NCBI GenBank assembly: GCA_036023115.1
Contig: JAYKKT010000076.1
Location: 2,108,001 to 2,172,000, forward strand
DNA: 64,000 nucleotides
Reading direction: 5' to 3'
From: Brasenia schreberi
Lineage: Eukaryota > Streptophyta > Magnoliopsida > Nymphaeales > Cabombaceae
This document shows positions 47,342-59,560 of this stretch, in pieces. Every line of letters starts with the position of its first letter. Within the stretch, counting starts at the first letter, position 1. The notes beneath the pieces are model-generated. The model was not told the origin of the DNA. It made no database searches and saw only the letters and a list, made by a program, of their open reading frames with translations. A program made the translations under genes and the position numbers.

Positions 47342-49635
47342 AAACACCCAACACCAGCCCAAGCTCGACCACCCTTTGGCCAAGCATTGCCCTAGAGCTT
47401 ACCTTGGGATTTCCCCTAAGATCACTCACTATCCCTAAACCAATCTCGACCCATTGTGAGACGAGTATCCCTTCGCATCTCCCCCGAACCACTTCCTTAG
47501 ACATCCCCTAACTCGACCACTAGCTGGTCAGGTTTTCCCCTTAGAACCTTGAGCTAACCTTCGACCAAAACAAACCACCTAGACCTAACTCAGATCCGTT
47601 AGTTTTTCACCCTAGATCTATCATATCTAAGCCCGAAACCCATAGTGCATTAGCTTGTCAATCTAGCCCAGGTCACGATCTAGGATCAACCTTCTACGCA
47701 GCTGGTCATCTTGCAGAGGAAACTCCATCCAACGGCTATATCCAAGGTCAGGTTTCGTTGAAAAAGGAAGCCCAAGCAAACGACGAGTAAGTGCTCGAAT
47801 CTGGTTCTTTACGTTGTTTCAAATTCAATTCAATTTGATACGGGGTTGTAATAATGGAGCGTAGTCTCCCCCCAGGATGTAATATTATGGTTTGAAACAC
47901 GAATCACACACATACACTCGAGCCTTTCCGCTCTTATCTGCACACCTTTTGCACACAAAACGGGCCTCGACAGCCCATAAGATATAGCTCTATTTATATA
48001 TATTCAGCTAGGTTTTAAGGTTCAAGTCGTGTGAGTTGTCTTTCATTTTATACACTCAAAGCACTCACTCACATTGAGCCTTTCCGCTCTTACATATATA
48101 TACGTATTTCCCCTTTCAGCTGGGTTTTTAAGGTTCAAGTCGTGTGAGTTGCCCTTTCAATTTATACACTCAAAGCACTCACTCACATTGAGCCTTCTTG
48201 CTCTTAAGATATAGCTATATATATTTTCCCTTCGGCATCTAAGATATAGCCATATTTCCCTTTGTGCTATTTCCCTTATGCTATGTCTTTAAATTCTGGG
48301 TTTTCCCTTCAAGTTGTGTGAGTTTGCATCGCATATCCGCCACACTCGAGATAGGGAGCATACTTGCATCGAACCAGACTGGTCAAAATCGTGTAGTACT
48401 TGCCTTAAATCGAGCACTAGATGCACACGACTACACGCCAAAATCGGCTAAAAACCCGAGAGATATAGGAGCGCATAGATCCCATGTATAAAAGTTGCAA
48501 ATTTGACAAAACCAATCGATAAAACACTTTCAAGTTTTCAAAAAGAGTCGTGTTTGTGTAAAATCGAGTTTTTCTAAAGCGTACAGACTGACCCTTGCGC
48601 GCCGGTGCAAGAAAGTCTGCGACGAAAAGAACCCACTTGTCCACAATCACCCCAAAAGTCAGATATTTTCAAAAATTACTTCGCTAGCTTGAGAAAGCTA
48701 GCTGGCACACCCTTTTTAAAAGCGACGTAAGCACGAAAAGATTCACTTCAGGCCTAAGAACCCGGAGACGAGGATTTTCCGTGTCTACAAGCTCTAAGGT
48801 GAAAGGCTTAGGTAGGGTTTTAGTCCAAATCCTAAGGTGATACTCGACCAGCTAGGGTCCGAGTTGGGTGATGATCCATGGGTAGTTCTAGGCAAAACAC
48901 TAAAGGGATGCCCTAAGGGAGTGCTCGGCCAAACAGTGGCCGAGCTAGGTAGGTTTTAATGGATGGTTTAGGTAGGATTTGTGATGAAAGGACTAAAGGG
49001 AAATGGCTCGGCCAAAGGTGGCCAAGCTGATCAACTTGGGTTTAGGTTAGGTTGGTCTTTGGGGGACCTAATAGGACAGACCTAGGGTGAGCTCGGCCCG
49101 CTATTGGCCGGGCTTGGGTGGAGACGATCTTGGGTAGAACTAGGCTCGATCTTAGCAAGATTCGGCCAGCTCTTAGTTGGTTGAAAGTTGATGGATTTTA
49201 TCAACAGTATTGGGTGGTTTAGAGAGTTAGGGTTTAGGTACTAAACGAGGCTGGTCTAGGGTGGGCTCGGCTAGCCAATGGCTGAGCTTGGACTGGTATT
49301 AGGTGGGGACGGATTTGGGTAAAACTAGGGTAGCTTTTAGTGAAGTTCGGCCAGCTTCTTGGCTGGACTTTGCTGGATTTTTAAGAGGTGGTATGGGGTG
49401 GTTTAGAAAGGCTAGAAGAGAGTGGTTTAGGTGGGTTCTAGGGACTCACCTTGGCCACGGTTTTGAGTGGTTTCCACACACCAAGTTTTCACAAAGAATG
49501 GGCCATCCAAGGCTGTCGGATCCACTTGAGCAGCACCTTTCATTTTGGTGAAATGGAGAAGCCATCTTGCCCACAACATGAGCCCACGTTTTACAAAAAG
49601 CAAAGTGGGAATGCCAGCCCCCTTTGTTGACCTTT

Positions 49636-49668
<33 letters not shown>

Positions 49669-49729
49669 CCTTCCCAAGTGAAAACGTGAAAAAAAATTTG
49701 CAGCCCCCCGTGAATCAGCCCCTCACGTC

Positions 49730-49737
49730 CTTTTATA
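49730..49737 (-). promoter_or_regulatory. TATA box of S4
   Basis: TATAAAAG on the minus strand followed by GACGTGAGGGGCTG. Confidence 0.65.
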
Positions 49738-50387
49738 GACTTCTTATGTGGATATGGATCCTGGATTGATTCTGAAATCCGGATCCAATCCAAGTCTTGT
49801 TTGGATCTGGATCTTGGGTCTGGATCTGGATATTTGGATCTAGATTTGATCCAATTTTTTTTCTTCTTCTCTCCTTCTTGGCGTCTTTGAGTCGAATGCT
49901 TCGTGCGGGCCTTGAGTTAATCAATGATCCGCCTTAAGCGGGGTTTTTCCCCATTTCATCGTCCGAGATCCTTTTCGCCTTTCCAGATTTTGTTTCAACT
50001 CTTTCTTTTGTTTTTCACTTGGATTGCTCGTGATTTTAGATGTGCTTTCGGATTGGCCTTCGATGCTTCAGTCTTGAAGTACACTCGTGGCCTGGGCTCC
50101 TTTTTTGTCTTTGAAATTCACTTTTCATCAGGCTGGGCTTGACCTTTGAGCTTTTTGAAGCTTTTGCAACTATTTTGAGCCAGGCTTCATCTGTTCATCT
50201 GGTCTTTCATAAAAATAGGACTTTCATCCACTTTCAAGATTTTTCATGTTTCGAACAGGGTTGGAAAATAGAGTTTTGAAGCTTTTGAGTTCTTGAGTTT
50301 TCGAAATCTCCAAACTTGGCTTTTTGAGCTGATTTTCGAACCAGGCATTTTGGTTTTGGAAAATATTTGGATTTTGGGGTGTTTACA

Positions 50388-51867
50388 GTATGTACCCTCA
50401 CCTTTTCTAAGGAACTAGCACAAAAACCAGAGTCTGGTCGACCCACTTGTGCGCCCACTCTTGTATTATACAAGAAGCCCGCCCAAGTCATCATTCGGGG
50501 ACCACCAAAAGTGGAATCCCCGGCAAAACCAGTTTTGAAAATCCAAGGTACTCCTCAACTCATCCTTAGAGCCAAAATTAGCGCAAACCCTAGGCTGGTT
50601 GTGGGGAAAGTGACTAGATCCGGGAGGATCTGTCAACCCCCGCACCTTCAAAGTGCTAAAAAGGTGGTTAGTGTGCCTGGCCCCTCAAAAGCATGTATCC
50701 CTGGTGTTCTGCCAAAAGCATATAAGGATAAAGTCATCCTAAATCCTTATGACTTCAAAAACCACCTTTCAAAGATTGCTATCCACATGTCTATCCTAGA
50801 GCTTATACAAACCTCACCTAGGCATAGACTCGTGCTAGAGAAAATTCTAGAAAGGGCCAAGGTTGATTCGAACATAAGTTCGGAATCCTTGTCGGCCCAA
50901 GTGGCTTTATTAGGAGCAAAATCGCCCATCACTTTCTCGAAAGATGATATAGATAGACCCTACGAATCCCACAACCAGGCCCTGCATATCGAGGTGGTTC
51001 TGAATAACCACTCTCTGGACAGGTGCCTAGTCGATGGTGGAGGAGGGCTCAACATCCTTCCACTTATTGTGGCGTATAAAATTAGAGTCACCTTAACTTC
51101 TGTGCACCCAAGCCCCATCGTTATCATTGGATACGATGGGAATGCGTCTAGGCTGTTAGGATCAATCGAACTCCCAATGAAAACGGGAGGGATTGCACAC
51201 ACGGGGGTGTTCCATGTCTTGGACATCCACCCCCATTATAACCTGTTGCTGGGAAGACCCTGGATACACAGCTTGTGCGCTGTGCCATCCACCTTCCACA
51301 GGTGTGTCAAGATCCCTTTTAGGGACCAGGTCGTAGTGATCCTAGGTGAGAGTCACCCACAGCTTCAGGGGATCATAAACTCTCCTTGTTTATCGAGCTC
51401 CCAGGCCCATGAGGCTAACCTGGGGCAAATTGTGATCGAGCCATCAAGGCTCGTGTTAAACAACCCTAGGAAGGTTGTATGTGTGAAGGGGCCGCCCAAA
51501 GCAGGCCCCCCTCCCGATTCTAACCCTTCTAGGAAAACCTAAGCGTTCCCTATTTCCAAAACGCTGGACAAGAGGCCATATGAGCACAATATGGACGACA
51601 GCATGTTCCAGAACCACGATTTGTACCACACCTTTTCAAAAAACAAAAGTGTTGTTGAACATGGGCTACACGTCCTACAAAAGTCTAGGAGCACAAAACC
51701 AGGGTCTCCTAGAGCCCATCCTTCCTAGGGCCAATCCAAGCCGATATGGGATCGGCTATACTCCCCGAATACCGCCAGAGCCACCCCCTGTGACCACCTG
51801 GGTCAAGGGTGCCCTGGAACCTGCCTTAGAAGAAACCTACGATTTAGATCTCCTATTCCGAGTCTAA
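50388..51867 (+). pseudogene. E3 gag-pro, 3' part (protease)
   Basis: Continues the gene after S4. It contains the linker (VCTLTFSKELAQKPE), the protease with LVDGGGGLNILP near 51031 and LLLGRPW near 51250, and a C-terminal tail ending LLFRV and TAA at 51865-51867. A C insertion in the run near 51507 shifts the frame (stop at 51542). An 11-bp net deletion near 51650 removes a GGTCGTGGAACATG-type segment. As in E2 the active site is DGG. Confidence 0.92.
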
Positions 51868-51891
51868 CCCATAGTGTTTTTCCCTTTGTAG
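51346..51891 (+). other. Candidate gag-pro/pol intron of E3
   Basis: CCTAG|GTGAGAG at 51345/51346 and TTTTTCCCTTTGTAG|GT at 51891/51892; 546 bp. The upstream frame ends in phase 1, and GT followed by the pol ATG (51894) restores frame. Third independent copy with both sites intact. Confidence 0.5.
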
Positions 51892-51893
51892 GT

Positions 51894-54800
51894 ATGACGG
51901 AAGATCCCTGTTATAAAAATACAAAAACATTTGGAAAACTTAAAATAAAAAAAATCGAAAAAGAAGAAAAGCCAAAAACAATGGAAAAACAAAAACTCGA
52001 AAATAGAGTGCTTTGTATAGTTCCCAAGGTTCTTGTTTTACAAAAACCCAAAAAAATCGAAAATTTGGAAAATACCAAAAAGATTTTGTATATAGCTACT
52101 CCTGGTAGGACTTTAGCAAAAGAAAAGGATTTCGAAACAAACGTCGTCTGCATAGCCAGACCAAAAATTTTGAAATCACTTGAAAATCCGAGTACAAAAC
52201 CAGGTCTTTTTGAAAATCACGCATCAAATTCCCTCGGGTCTATAGCCCACGAGAATGATCGAAGCCCAGAAGTGGATCCCCTTGAGGAAGATCCCACTTC
52301 TGAACTCCCAGAATTTCATAAAATTCTTGATTTTAAAAGACCTTCCCAATCAGTAGGAGGAGATTTCATAGAAGTGAACCTAGGGGATAATTCCAATCCC
52401 AAATCCATCAAAATAGGCGCATGTCTGCATGAACCTGAAAGATTAGCATTCATTGCATTTCTACGAACCTATTTAGATGTATTTGCATTGACGTATGAAG
52501 ACATACCGGGCATAGATCCCAGCATTGTCGAGCATCATCTTCCCTTAGATGCAGGTGTAAAACCCATGCAGAAGCTTAGGAAAATACACCCGAATGTACA
52601 CATGCAAGTCAAAGAGGGTTTAGAAGATCTGTTAAAAGATGGATTTATAAAACCCATTGCGTATTCTGATTGGTTTTCAAATATCGTTGTAGTTCGAAAA
52701 ACCAATGGGAAAATTCGAATATGCATCGATTTCAGAAACCTGAATAAGGCCACTCCAGAGGATAATTATCCTTTACCAAACATAGATTTGATAGTCGATA
52801 GTACTGCAAATCATGAAATGTTTTCGTTTATGGATGGCTATTCAGGCTATAATCAAATTAAATTAAGTCCACGAGATCAGGGTAAGACCACCTTCACAAC
52901 CCCATGGGGCACGTACTGCTATACAGTCATGCCCTTTGGTTTGAAAATTGCCGGCGCAACATACCAACGAGCCATGACCACGATCTTCCATGATCAAATT
53001 CATGAGCTCGTAGAAGTGTATATAGATGATCTCTTGGCAAAATCCAAAACCCGATGCACCCATATCGAATGTTTGCAAAAGATTTTCGAAAGGCTTAGGC
53101 TTTACAAAGTAAAGCTAAACCCTCAAAAATGTGTGTTCGGGGTAGAATCAGGAAAGCTTCTAGGCTTTATGGTGAGCCAAAGGGGTATAGAAGTCGACCC
53201 CTCTAAGTGTCGAGCCATCATAGACATGGCTCCACCCTCCAATCTCACCCAAATCCGTAGCCTCCAAGGTCGATTACAATCCGTTCGCCGATTCATATCG
53301 AATCTGGCGACTAGATGCGAACCCTTCAACAAATTGTTGAGGAAGGGCACAAAATTCTTATGGGATGACGAATGCCAGAAGTCCTTCGAGAGACTAAAGG
53401 CATACTTGGTTAATCCCCCCATTTTGAACCCTCCAAAGAAAGGAAAACCGCTTTTACTTTACATCTCTGTGCATGCGAACGCTTTAGGAGCCTTGTTGGC
53501 TCAATACAAGGATGACACCCATAAGGAGTATGCCATCTACTACATTTCGAAAACTCTCTTGGCTTATGAACGAAATTATCAAGCCATGGAGAAGACGTGC
53601 TTGCCCCTAGTCTGGGCCTGCCAGAAATTCAGACACTATTTCCTAGATCATGAGATCTGGATAGTGTCCAAGCTTGATCCGATCAAGCACTTGTTCGAAA
53701 AACCCATTCTCACAGGTAGATTGGGCAAATGGCAACTCCTTCTAATGGAGTATGACCTCAAATACCATCACCAGATCTCCATTAAGGGGCAAGCCCTAGC
53801 AGATTACGTGGTTGAGTTCCCCTTAGAGGACGCATATCCCACTCTTGTTGAAATGCCTGATGAAGGCATATTACAAAACCACATTTTGGCAAATTCTTTC
53901 GAAAATCAAGTGTGAAAGATGCACTTCGATGGGGCACGAAACCAATGAGGGGCTGGTGCTGGGGTCATCCTAATCTTCCCTGAAAAGGGCGAGATTCCCA
54001 TAGCAGTCCGCTTAGATTTTGAATGTTCCAACAACGTAGCTAAGTATGAAGCACTCATACAAGGCTTAAGAATTTCGAAAACTCTAGGGGCATCATGCAT
54101 CGAGGTCTTTGGAGATTCGCTCCTTGTCATAAACCAGGTTTTGAAAATTTGGCAAGTACGTAATGAAAAACTACTTCCATATCACGAGTTGGCCACTCGA
54201 TTGGTCCAGTCTTTCCAATCGTGTAAACTCACACACGTAGGAAGAGAGGACAATGGCATCGCCGATGCCCTCTCCTCCTTGGGTTCAGCCCTAAAGGTCG
54301 ATCCCATTTCAGGGACCCGATCTTTAGAAATATGGCATGCGCCCAACCCATCCACACACGACTTGGATATTTGCCAAAATAACCCAGACTCTATTGAAAA
54401 ACCTTGGTTTTACGACATAAAACAATTTCTAGAAAATGGGGGATTCGCCGAGGATGCCACATCCAAAGATAAGTCATTCATTCGTAAGATTTCGACCCGA
54501 TACACCATTCTGGGTGGGGTTTTATGCAAAAAAAGTTTTACCGGCATTCTGCTTAGGTGTATCGACCTAGAGGAGGCTAGGATAGTGATGCATGAATTCC
54601 ACGATGGAGAATGTGGAGGTCATGTTAATGCCAACATGATGGCAATGAAAATACTTAGAGGGGGCTATTTTTGGTCCACCCTGAAAAGGGATTGTCACGA
54701 TCATGTTAGGAAGTGTCATCCATGTCAAGTGCATGGGCACGCCATTCATATCCCCTCATCTGCATTGCATTCTGTGGTCAGCCCCTGGCCATTTACCATG

Positions 54801-55652
54801 TGGGCGTTTGACATTGTAGGCCCAATATTTCCAAAAGCCTCGAATGGGCATCGGTTTATTTTAGCAGCCACGGAGTATTTCTCCATGTGGGTGGAAGCCA
54901 TTTTCCTAACCAACGTGATGGGGCAACATGTGGTGGCTTTCATCCGGAGGAATATCTTGGCTCGATTTGGGGTTCCACGAGACCTTGTGTCTGATAATGG
55001 CACCCCATTCAAGAACGAGCGAATGGTTAAGTTGTGCAATACGTATGGCATAACTCACCACTTCTCTTCGCCCTACTACCCTCAAGGCAACGGTCAAGCC
55101 GAAGCTACAAACAAGACTCTCATTAGCATAATTGAGAAGACTTTAGAGAAGGGTAGGACGTGGCACGAGAAGCTGGATGAAGCCTTATGGGCTTATAGGA
55201 CTTCCAACCGAACTTCCACGAATGCCACACCATTCGAATTGGTCTATGGCACAAACGCCATTCTTCCCATTCATACCCAACTACATTCATTCCATACATC
55301 CATTGCACTCGACCTCCCCCTAGAGACGCTTCAGCATGCTAGGATGGCCGAACTAGATTTGCTAGATGAGAGGCGACTCCTTGCCATGGATCATGCTCGT
55401 GCATACCGGCAAAGGGTAGCCCGACATTATGGCAAACACATGAGACCTCGCCACTTTGAAGTGGGGGATCTGGTTTTGAAAATCATCCATTATTGTGGCC
55501 CACATCCACTCAAAAAGTGGCGCCCCAAGTGGGATGGACCCTATGTTATACGAGCAACCACCACGAACAATTCGTATTGGTTGATCGATGTAGAAGGTAG
55601 GAATTTAGCAGATCCTATCTATATTCAATACTTAAAGAAGTATCATGTGTAG
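51894..55652 (+). pseudogene. E3 pol (RT, two RNase H domains, integrase), two stops
   Basis: The ATG at 51894 (MTEDP) opens a frame that continues to YLKKYHV and TAG at 55650-55652, about 1250 codons. RT has catalytic YIDD (YVDD in E2) and one codon fewer in GVKPMQKLRK. The weak RNase H (LLYISVHANALGALL) is followed by the second RNase H and an integrase with SDNG, NGQAEATNKTL and CHPCQ. Two in-frame stops lie close together at the start of the second RNase H: TGG to TGA at 53913-53915 and CGA to TGA at about 53946. A 12-bp in-frame deletion lies just before. Otherwise the frame is intact, so E3 gives the best view of the native pol start. Confidence 0.95.
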
Positions 55653-56824
55653 GATTTGGATTAAATTCCAGTTTTCAAAAATTTTAGGGATAGCTGCCCT
55701 GAGACATGTGAATAAGGTGCAAAGGCAAAGTCGTGTGACCCTGAGTGAGAGAATTTGCACTTGTGAAAGAGTGGAGTCTTCAAAATCGTGGTTACATTTC
55801 AAAATCCTTCTTCTTACAAAGAAAGTCCTAGTTCAACATAGCAAGATGCTTGCAAGTAGTACGTGCTATTTCTAAATAGGCTGATCTAGAATGGATCGAG
55901 TGTAGGCTTGGGATAAGTCCTCCCCTCTTCTCTTCTCCTTCCAAAAAGGAAAATAAAGGCCCAAACAAAGGGAATTTCCCATTCAAAGTATCTTTCCAAA
56001 AGAAAGAAACCAGGATTCGAAAGAAAAATCGATTCTCTTGTAAAAAAAGAGGGATTAAAGAAAAAATACTCCCAAAGGGAGACCCTCTATGAAAAAAAGG
56101 AAAAAGAGGCCAAAAAGCTCAGAAAGAGCAGTTTTTCGCCTTCTATGCCTTAAACCACGGGATGCTTCAGAAGGGACCGTGGTATCTCTTTCCCATCCCT
56201 GGCTTATCCCAAGCTAAAACATGGTTCATTTCGAGGAATCCTAAAGTAAAAATAGGATTTACTTACTTGAATTTCATCTTATTTGAGAATTTGACGTTTC
56301 GAGTAAGGCGTAGGAATTTGAAATACAGCTTGTTTTCTTATAAAACCTCCACTAGATAAGCGAGTGTTAAGACTCAAACAAGGGGAAGCACGAAGAGCTC
56401 GAGATCCTTAGGATCGAGACTCAAGACAGTTGTCCCTTTTGTAAATAGTTTTTGTAAATAAGTTTTGAAAATCGAACATCGAACAACATGGGATTTGCTC
56501 ACTTGGAGCAGTAGGCCTTGTAAGTCTTTAGAGTTCGACCACATCTGGTCTCCGGGAGGCCGCCACTCTTAGCACCACACCCATGTCATGCATTTGCATT
56601 CCACGCATGATACTTGCATAAACATGATCCCATTTAGGACCAGATTCCATAACAAATCCCTTTGGCATGATATCTCCTCCTACCAGAGTTTGTAAATTGA
56701 GATTTTGCTAAAGATTGGGACGATCCCAAATTCTTCGTGGCTAGATCTAGGGAGACATTGAAAGGGGTGTTTGTCATCTTTGCCCTTATCCAAATCGATT
56801 TGGACAAGGCCAAAGAGGGTCATC
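55653..56824 (+). other. E3 3' untranslated region and polypurine tract
   Basis: Colinear with E2's 3' region, including the A-rich section and TAGCACCACACCCATGTCAT. It ends AAAGAGGG (56812-56819), then TCATC and the 3' LTR. No conserved reading frame. Confidence 0.88.
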
Positions 56825-58070
56825 TGAAAACACCCCGAAATCCCACGAATTTCTCAAAACAACCTGGTTTTGTAAACGCAGCCCCAAAGGGCTATTTTGA
56901 GTCTAGAAACCCAGGAGCCTTCCAAGCAACCCTGTACATATGTTTTGAACTTTACATATTTCAAAAATGTATAATATGGCTTTAAAAACCTTTTAAAATA
57001 CGTTTTGAAACCCCGAAGCAGCTTGGCCTAATCCAGACAGGACTAGGAAAGCTAAGAAGAGCCCGAAACCGGAGCACATGTCGAGCCCGGCACAGCAACT
57101 CTCGTATTAAATCCACCCTCAGGATCTCGAACGTCCAAGACCCTGTTATCATCAAAACATCATTTGAAGTCATCTCTGGAAGGCGAAAATAGAGGCGGAC
57201 GATCATGTTGGCGAAGACCCAACGCAGACAGAGTACTGATGCTGTCAGACCCTGCATAAACCATTCGTTTCGAACACAGCTCGAAGGAGTCAGAATTCAG
57301 TTTGGATTGGATCTGGACCATATATATCCAGATCCCAATCCAAACCCATGTATGGACTTAGATTTGGATTTGGATTCAAAAATCCAATCCAATATCCATA
57401 TCCATGGCCCACATCACCTTCTCATAAATGGAGGTGGGGCCCACTTAAATTTCACGTGGGATTATGGGCATGAGAGAGAGTGGGGGAGGATATGATCAAA
57501 GTGTGTTGTAATTAAGCTTGACTTGTGTGTCAAGTTTGAGGTTAATCATGTGGGTTAGCCTAGTTAACATGGGTTTAAGCTTGTAATTAGCCAAAACCTA
57601 ACCTAGGGCTGCACCAACATGATGTGATTAAGGTCCATGGGTCATGCAAAGGGAGCCCCTTAATCTAATCCTAACCAAAAACACCTAATCCTAGCCTTTT
57701 ACCCTAATCCTGTCCTAATCCTAGCCTAATCACCTAACCTACTTCTCTAATCCCGACCTAATCTCAACCTAATCACCTAACCCACTTCCCTAATCCTTCC
57801 CTAAACCTAGGTTAATTTCCCTAAACCTAACCTAATCCTAGCCTAATCACCTAACCCACCTCACTAAACCTCACCCCAAAACCAACCCACCTAGCTAAAC
57901 CCTAAACCTCTAAACCACCCCACCTAAACCTAGCACACAATCTACCCAAAACCCCTTGTATTTAAAATATCCGGCCCTACCCTAATACCAGCCCACCTTA
58001 CCACCATACCACCACCCCTAGAACACCTTACCACTACCCTAATACCAGCCCAACCGACCTATCCCAGCCC

Positions 58071-58076
58071 TATAAA
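58071..58076 (+). promoter_or_regulatory. TATA box of E3 3' LTR
   Basis: TATAAA followed by a C run and AAGGGCGGGTTTTCCC. Confidence 0.6.
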
Positions 58077-58988
58077 CCCCCCCCCCTAAGGGCGGGTTTT
58101 CCCATCTTCCATCATCCTCTCTCCACCCTTTCCAGCCCAACCGAACCCAGCCACCTGCACCACTTCCAGCCGGGTCTTCCACCTGCACCACCACTAGCCA
58201 CCACCGTGCTCCACCTGCTCCACCACACCCCAGCCGGCCAACCACCCGTCACCATCCTTTTCACCCGGCCGAACCAGTCACTCCACCACACCCGGCTGCT
58301 CCTCAACCACCCGCTGCCTCCCATCATCGCCGGTTAGTACCCCATACTCCACTCTACTTCTTCTCCACTCCCTCTCCACTCTCAACCACCTGCACTACCA
58401 CTACCTTACCCCATATCCTAGCTAGTTCCCTTCCCATCCACCATTGCCTAGCCACCCTAGCAGCCCGCCACCATCAAGTCTCCCTAGCAGTCGGCCACTC
58501 CAACCGACTGCCATATACCCATTCGGCCAGCCACCCGCCAACCTTAGGTACTCCATTAGACACTCCCTTAGTGCCATACTCCCTAACCTTACCCTCCCTT
58601 AGTGACCCTACATAGTCACCTTAGCCCCACACATCAAGACAGCCCCATCTCAAGCAACCGGCCACCTTCAAGGCTTCTCTCCCGCGCCCCATTTTCAGCC
58701 GGCCAGCAGCCCCTCTTGTCGTTCAACTCCGTGGAGCTCCCTCTTGCAGCCCAAGGCGAAGGCCAAGCCCACGCTCAAGCAAGGCATCTTCGGACCAGCT
58801 ATTAGTAAGTGCCTAACTCGGTCCTTAGTTGTATACTTGCTTAAAATTCAATTCGATACGGGGTTGTAATAACGGAGCATAGTCTCCCCCCGCTTGTAAT
58901 AACGTGGCTTAGCACACCCACACACACATGCACTCTCTTAGTTGTGCACAATTTTGAACACACACGGGCCTAATCAGCCCCTAATCCA

Positions 58989-59026
<38 letters not shown>

Positions 59027-59069
59027 AACTTACGTAGGGTTTTGCTTAAGTTGGGTGTGTTGTCTTTCA

Positions 59070-59560
59070 ATTCAAGCACTCACACACATTGAGCCTTCGC
59101 TCTTATTTGAAAGACCCAAGTAAGGGTCGTGCTATACTATTTGGGTTTCATTTCATGTCGTGTGTGTAAGTCTTTCAATTCAAGCACTCACACACATTGA
59201 GCCTTCGCTCTTATTTGAAAGACCCAAGTAAGGGCCGTGCTATACTATTTGGGTTTCATTTCATGTCGTGTGTGTAAGTCTTTCAATTCAAGCACTCACA
59301 CACATTGAGCCTTCGCTCTTATTTGAAAGACCCAAGTAAGGGCCGTGTTATACTATTTGGGTTTAATTTCATGTTGTGTGCGTAGTACTTCAATTCAAGC
59401 ACTCACACACATTGAGCTTTCGCTCTTATTCCCAAGACCTTAATCAAGGCCATATTGCAAGTTATATTTGGGTTTCATTTCACGTCGTGTGTGTAAGTCT
59501 TTCAATTCAAGCACGCACCCACATTGAGCCTTCGCTCTTATTTGTAAGACCCTAGTAAGG
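59070..59560 (+). repeat. 110-bp-class tandem array in E3 3' LTR
   Basis: Five units of GTCTTTCAATTCAAGCACTC to GTCGTGTGTGTAA with period near 108-112; three use CCCAAGTAAGGG and later ones the CCTTAATCAAGG variant. Confidence 0.92.

Larger units (their letters stand above)
45891..48789 (+). mobile_element. S5: solo LTR, family 2, nested in S4
   Basis: 2899 bp from TGTAAACACCCC to CCGTGTCTACA, perfect TSDs AGCTC (45886-45890, 48790-48794). It is oriented opposite to its host LTR S4 and is the fifth nesting layer. It has the TATA box, GA microsatellite (46625-46647), donor-like CAAGGTAAGCC near 46851, G-box palindrome (47326-47341), GCTCGGCCA hairpins (for example 47292-47314) and the U5 hairpin GCTAGCTT-GAGA-AAGCTAGC near 48683. 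Confidence 0.95.
44641..50387 (-). mobile_element. S4: solo LTR, family 2, minus, containing S5
   Basis: Plus-strand ends TGTAGACACGG and GGGGTGTTTACA. TSDs are GCATG (44636-44640) and GTATG (50388-50392). E2 reads GTATG here, so the left copy mutated. Without S5 and its TSD it is about 2843 bp, matching S3. It has its own TATA box (minus, 49730-49737), a TC/GA microsatellite (about 49644-49670) and a long AT microsatellite. It splits E3's gag-pro gene. Confidence 0.94.
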
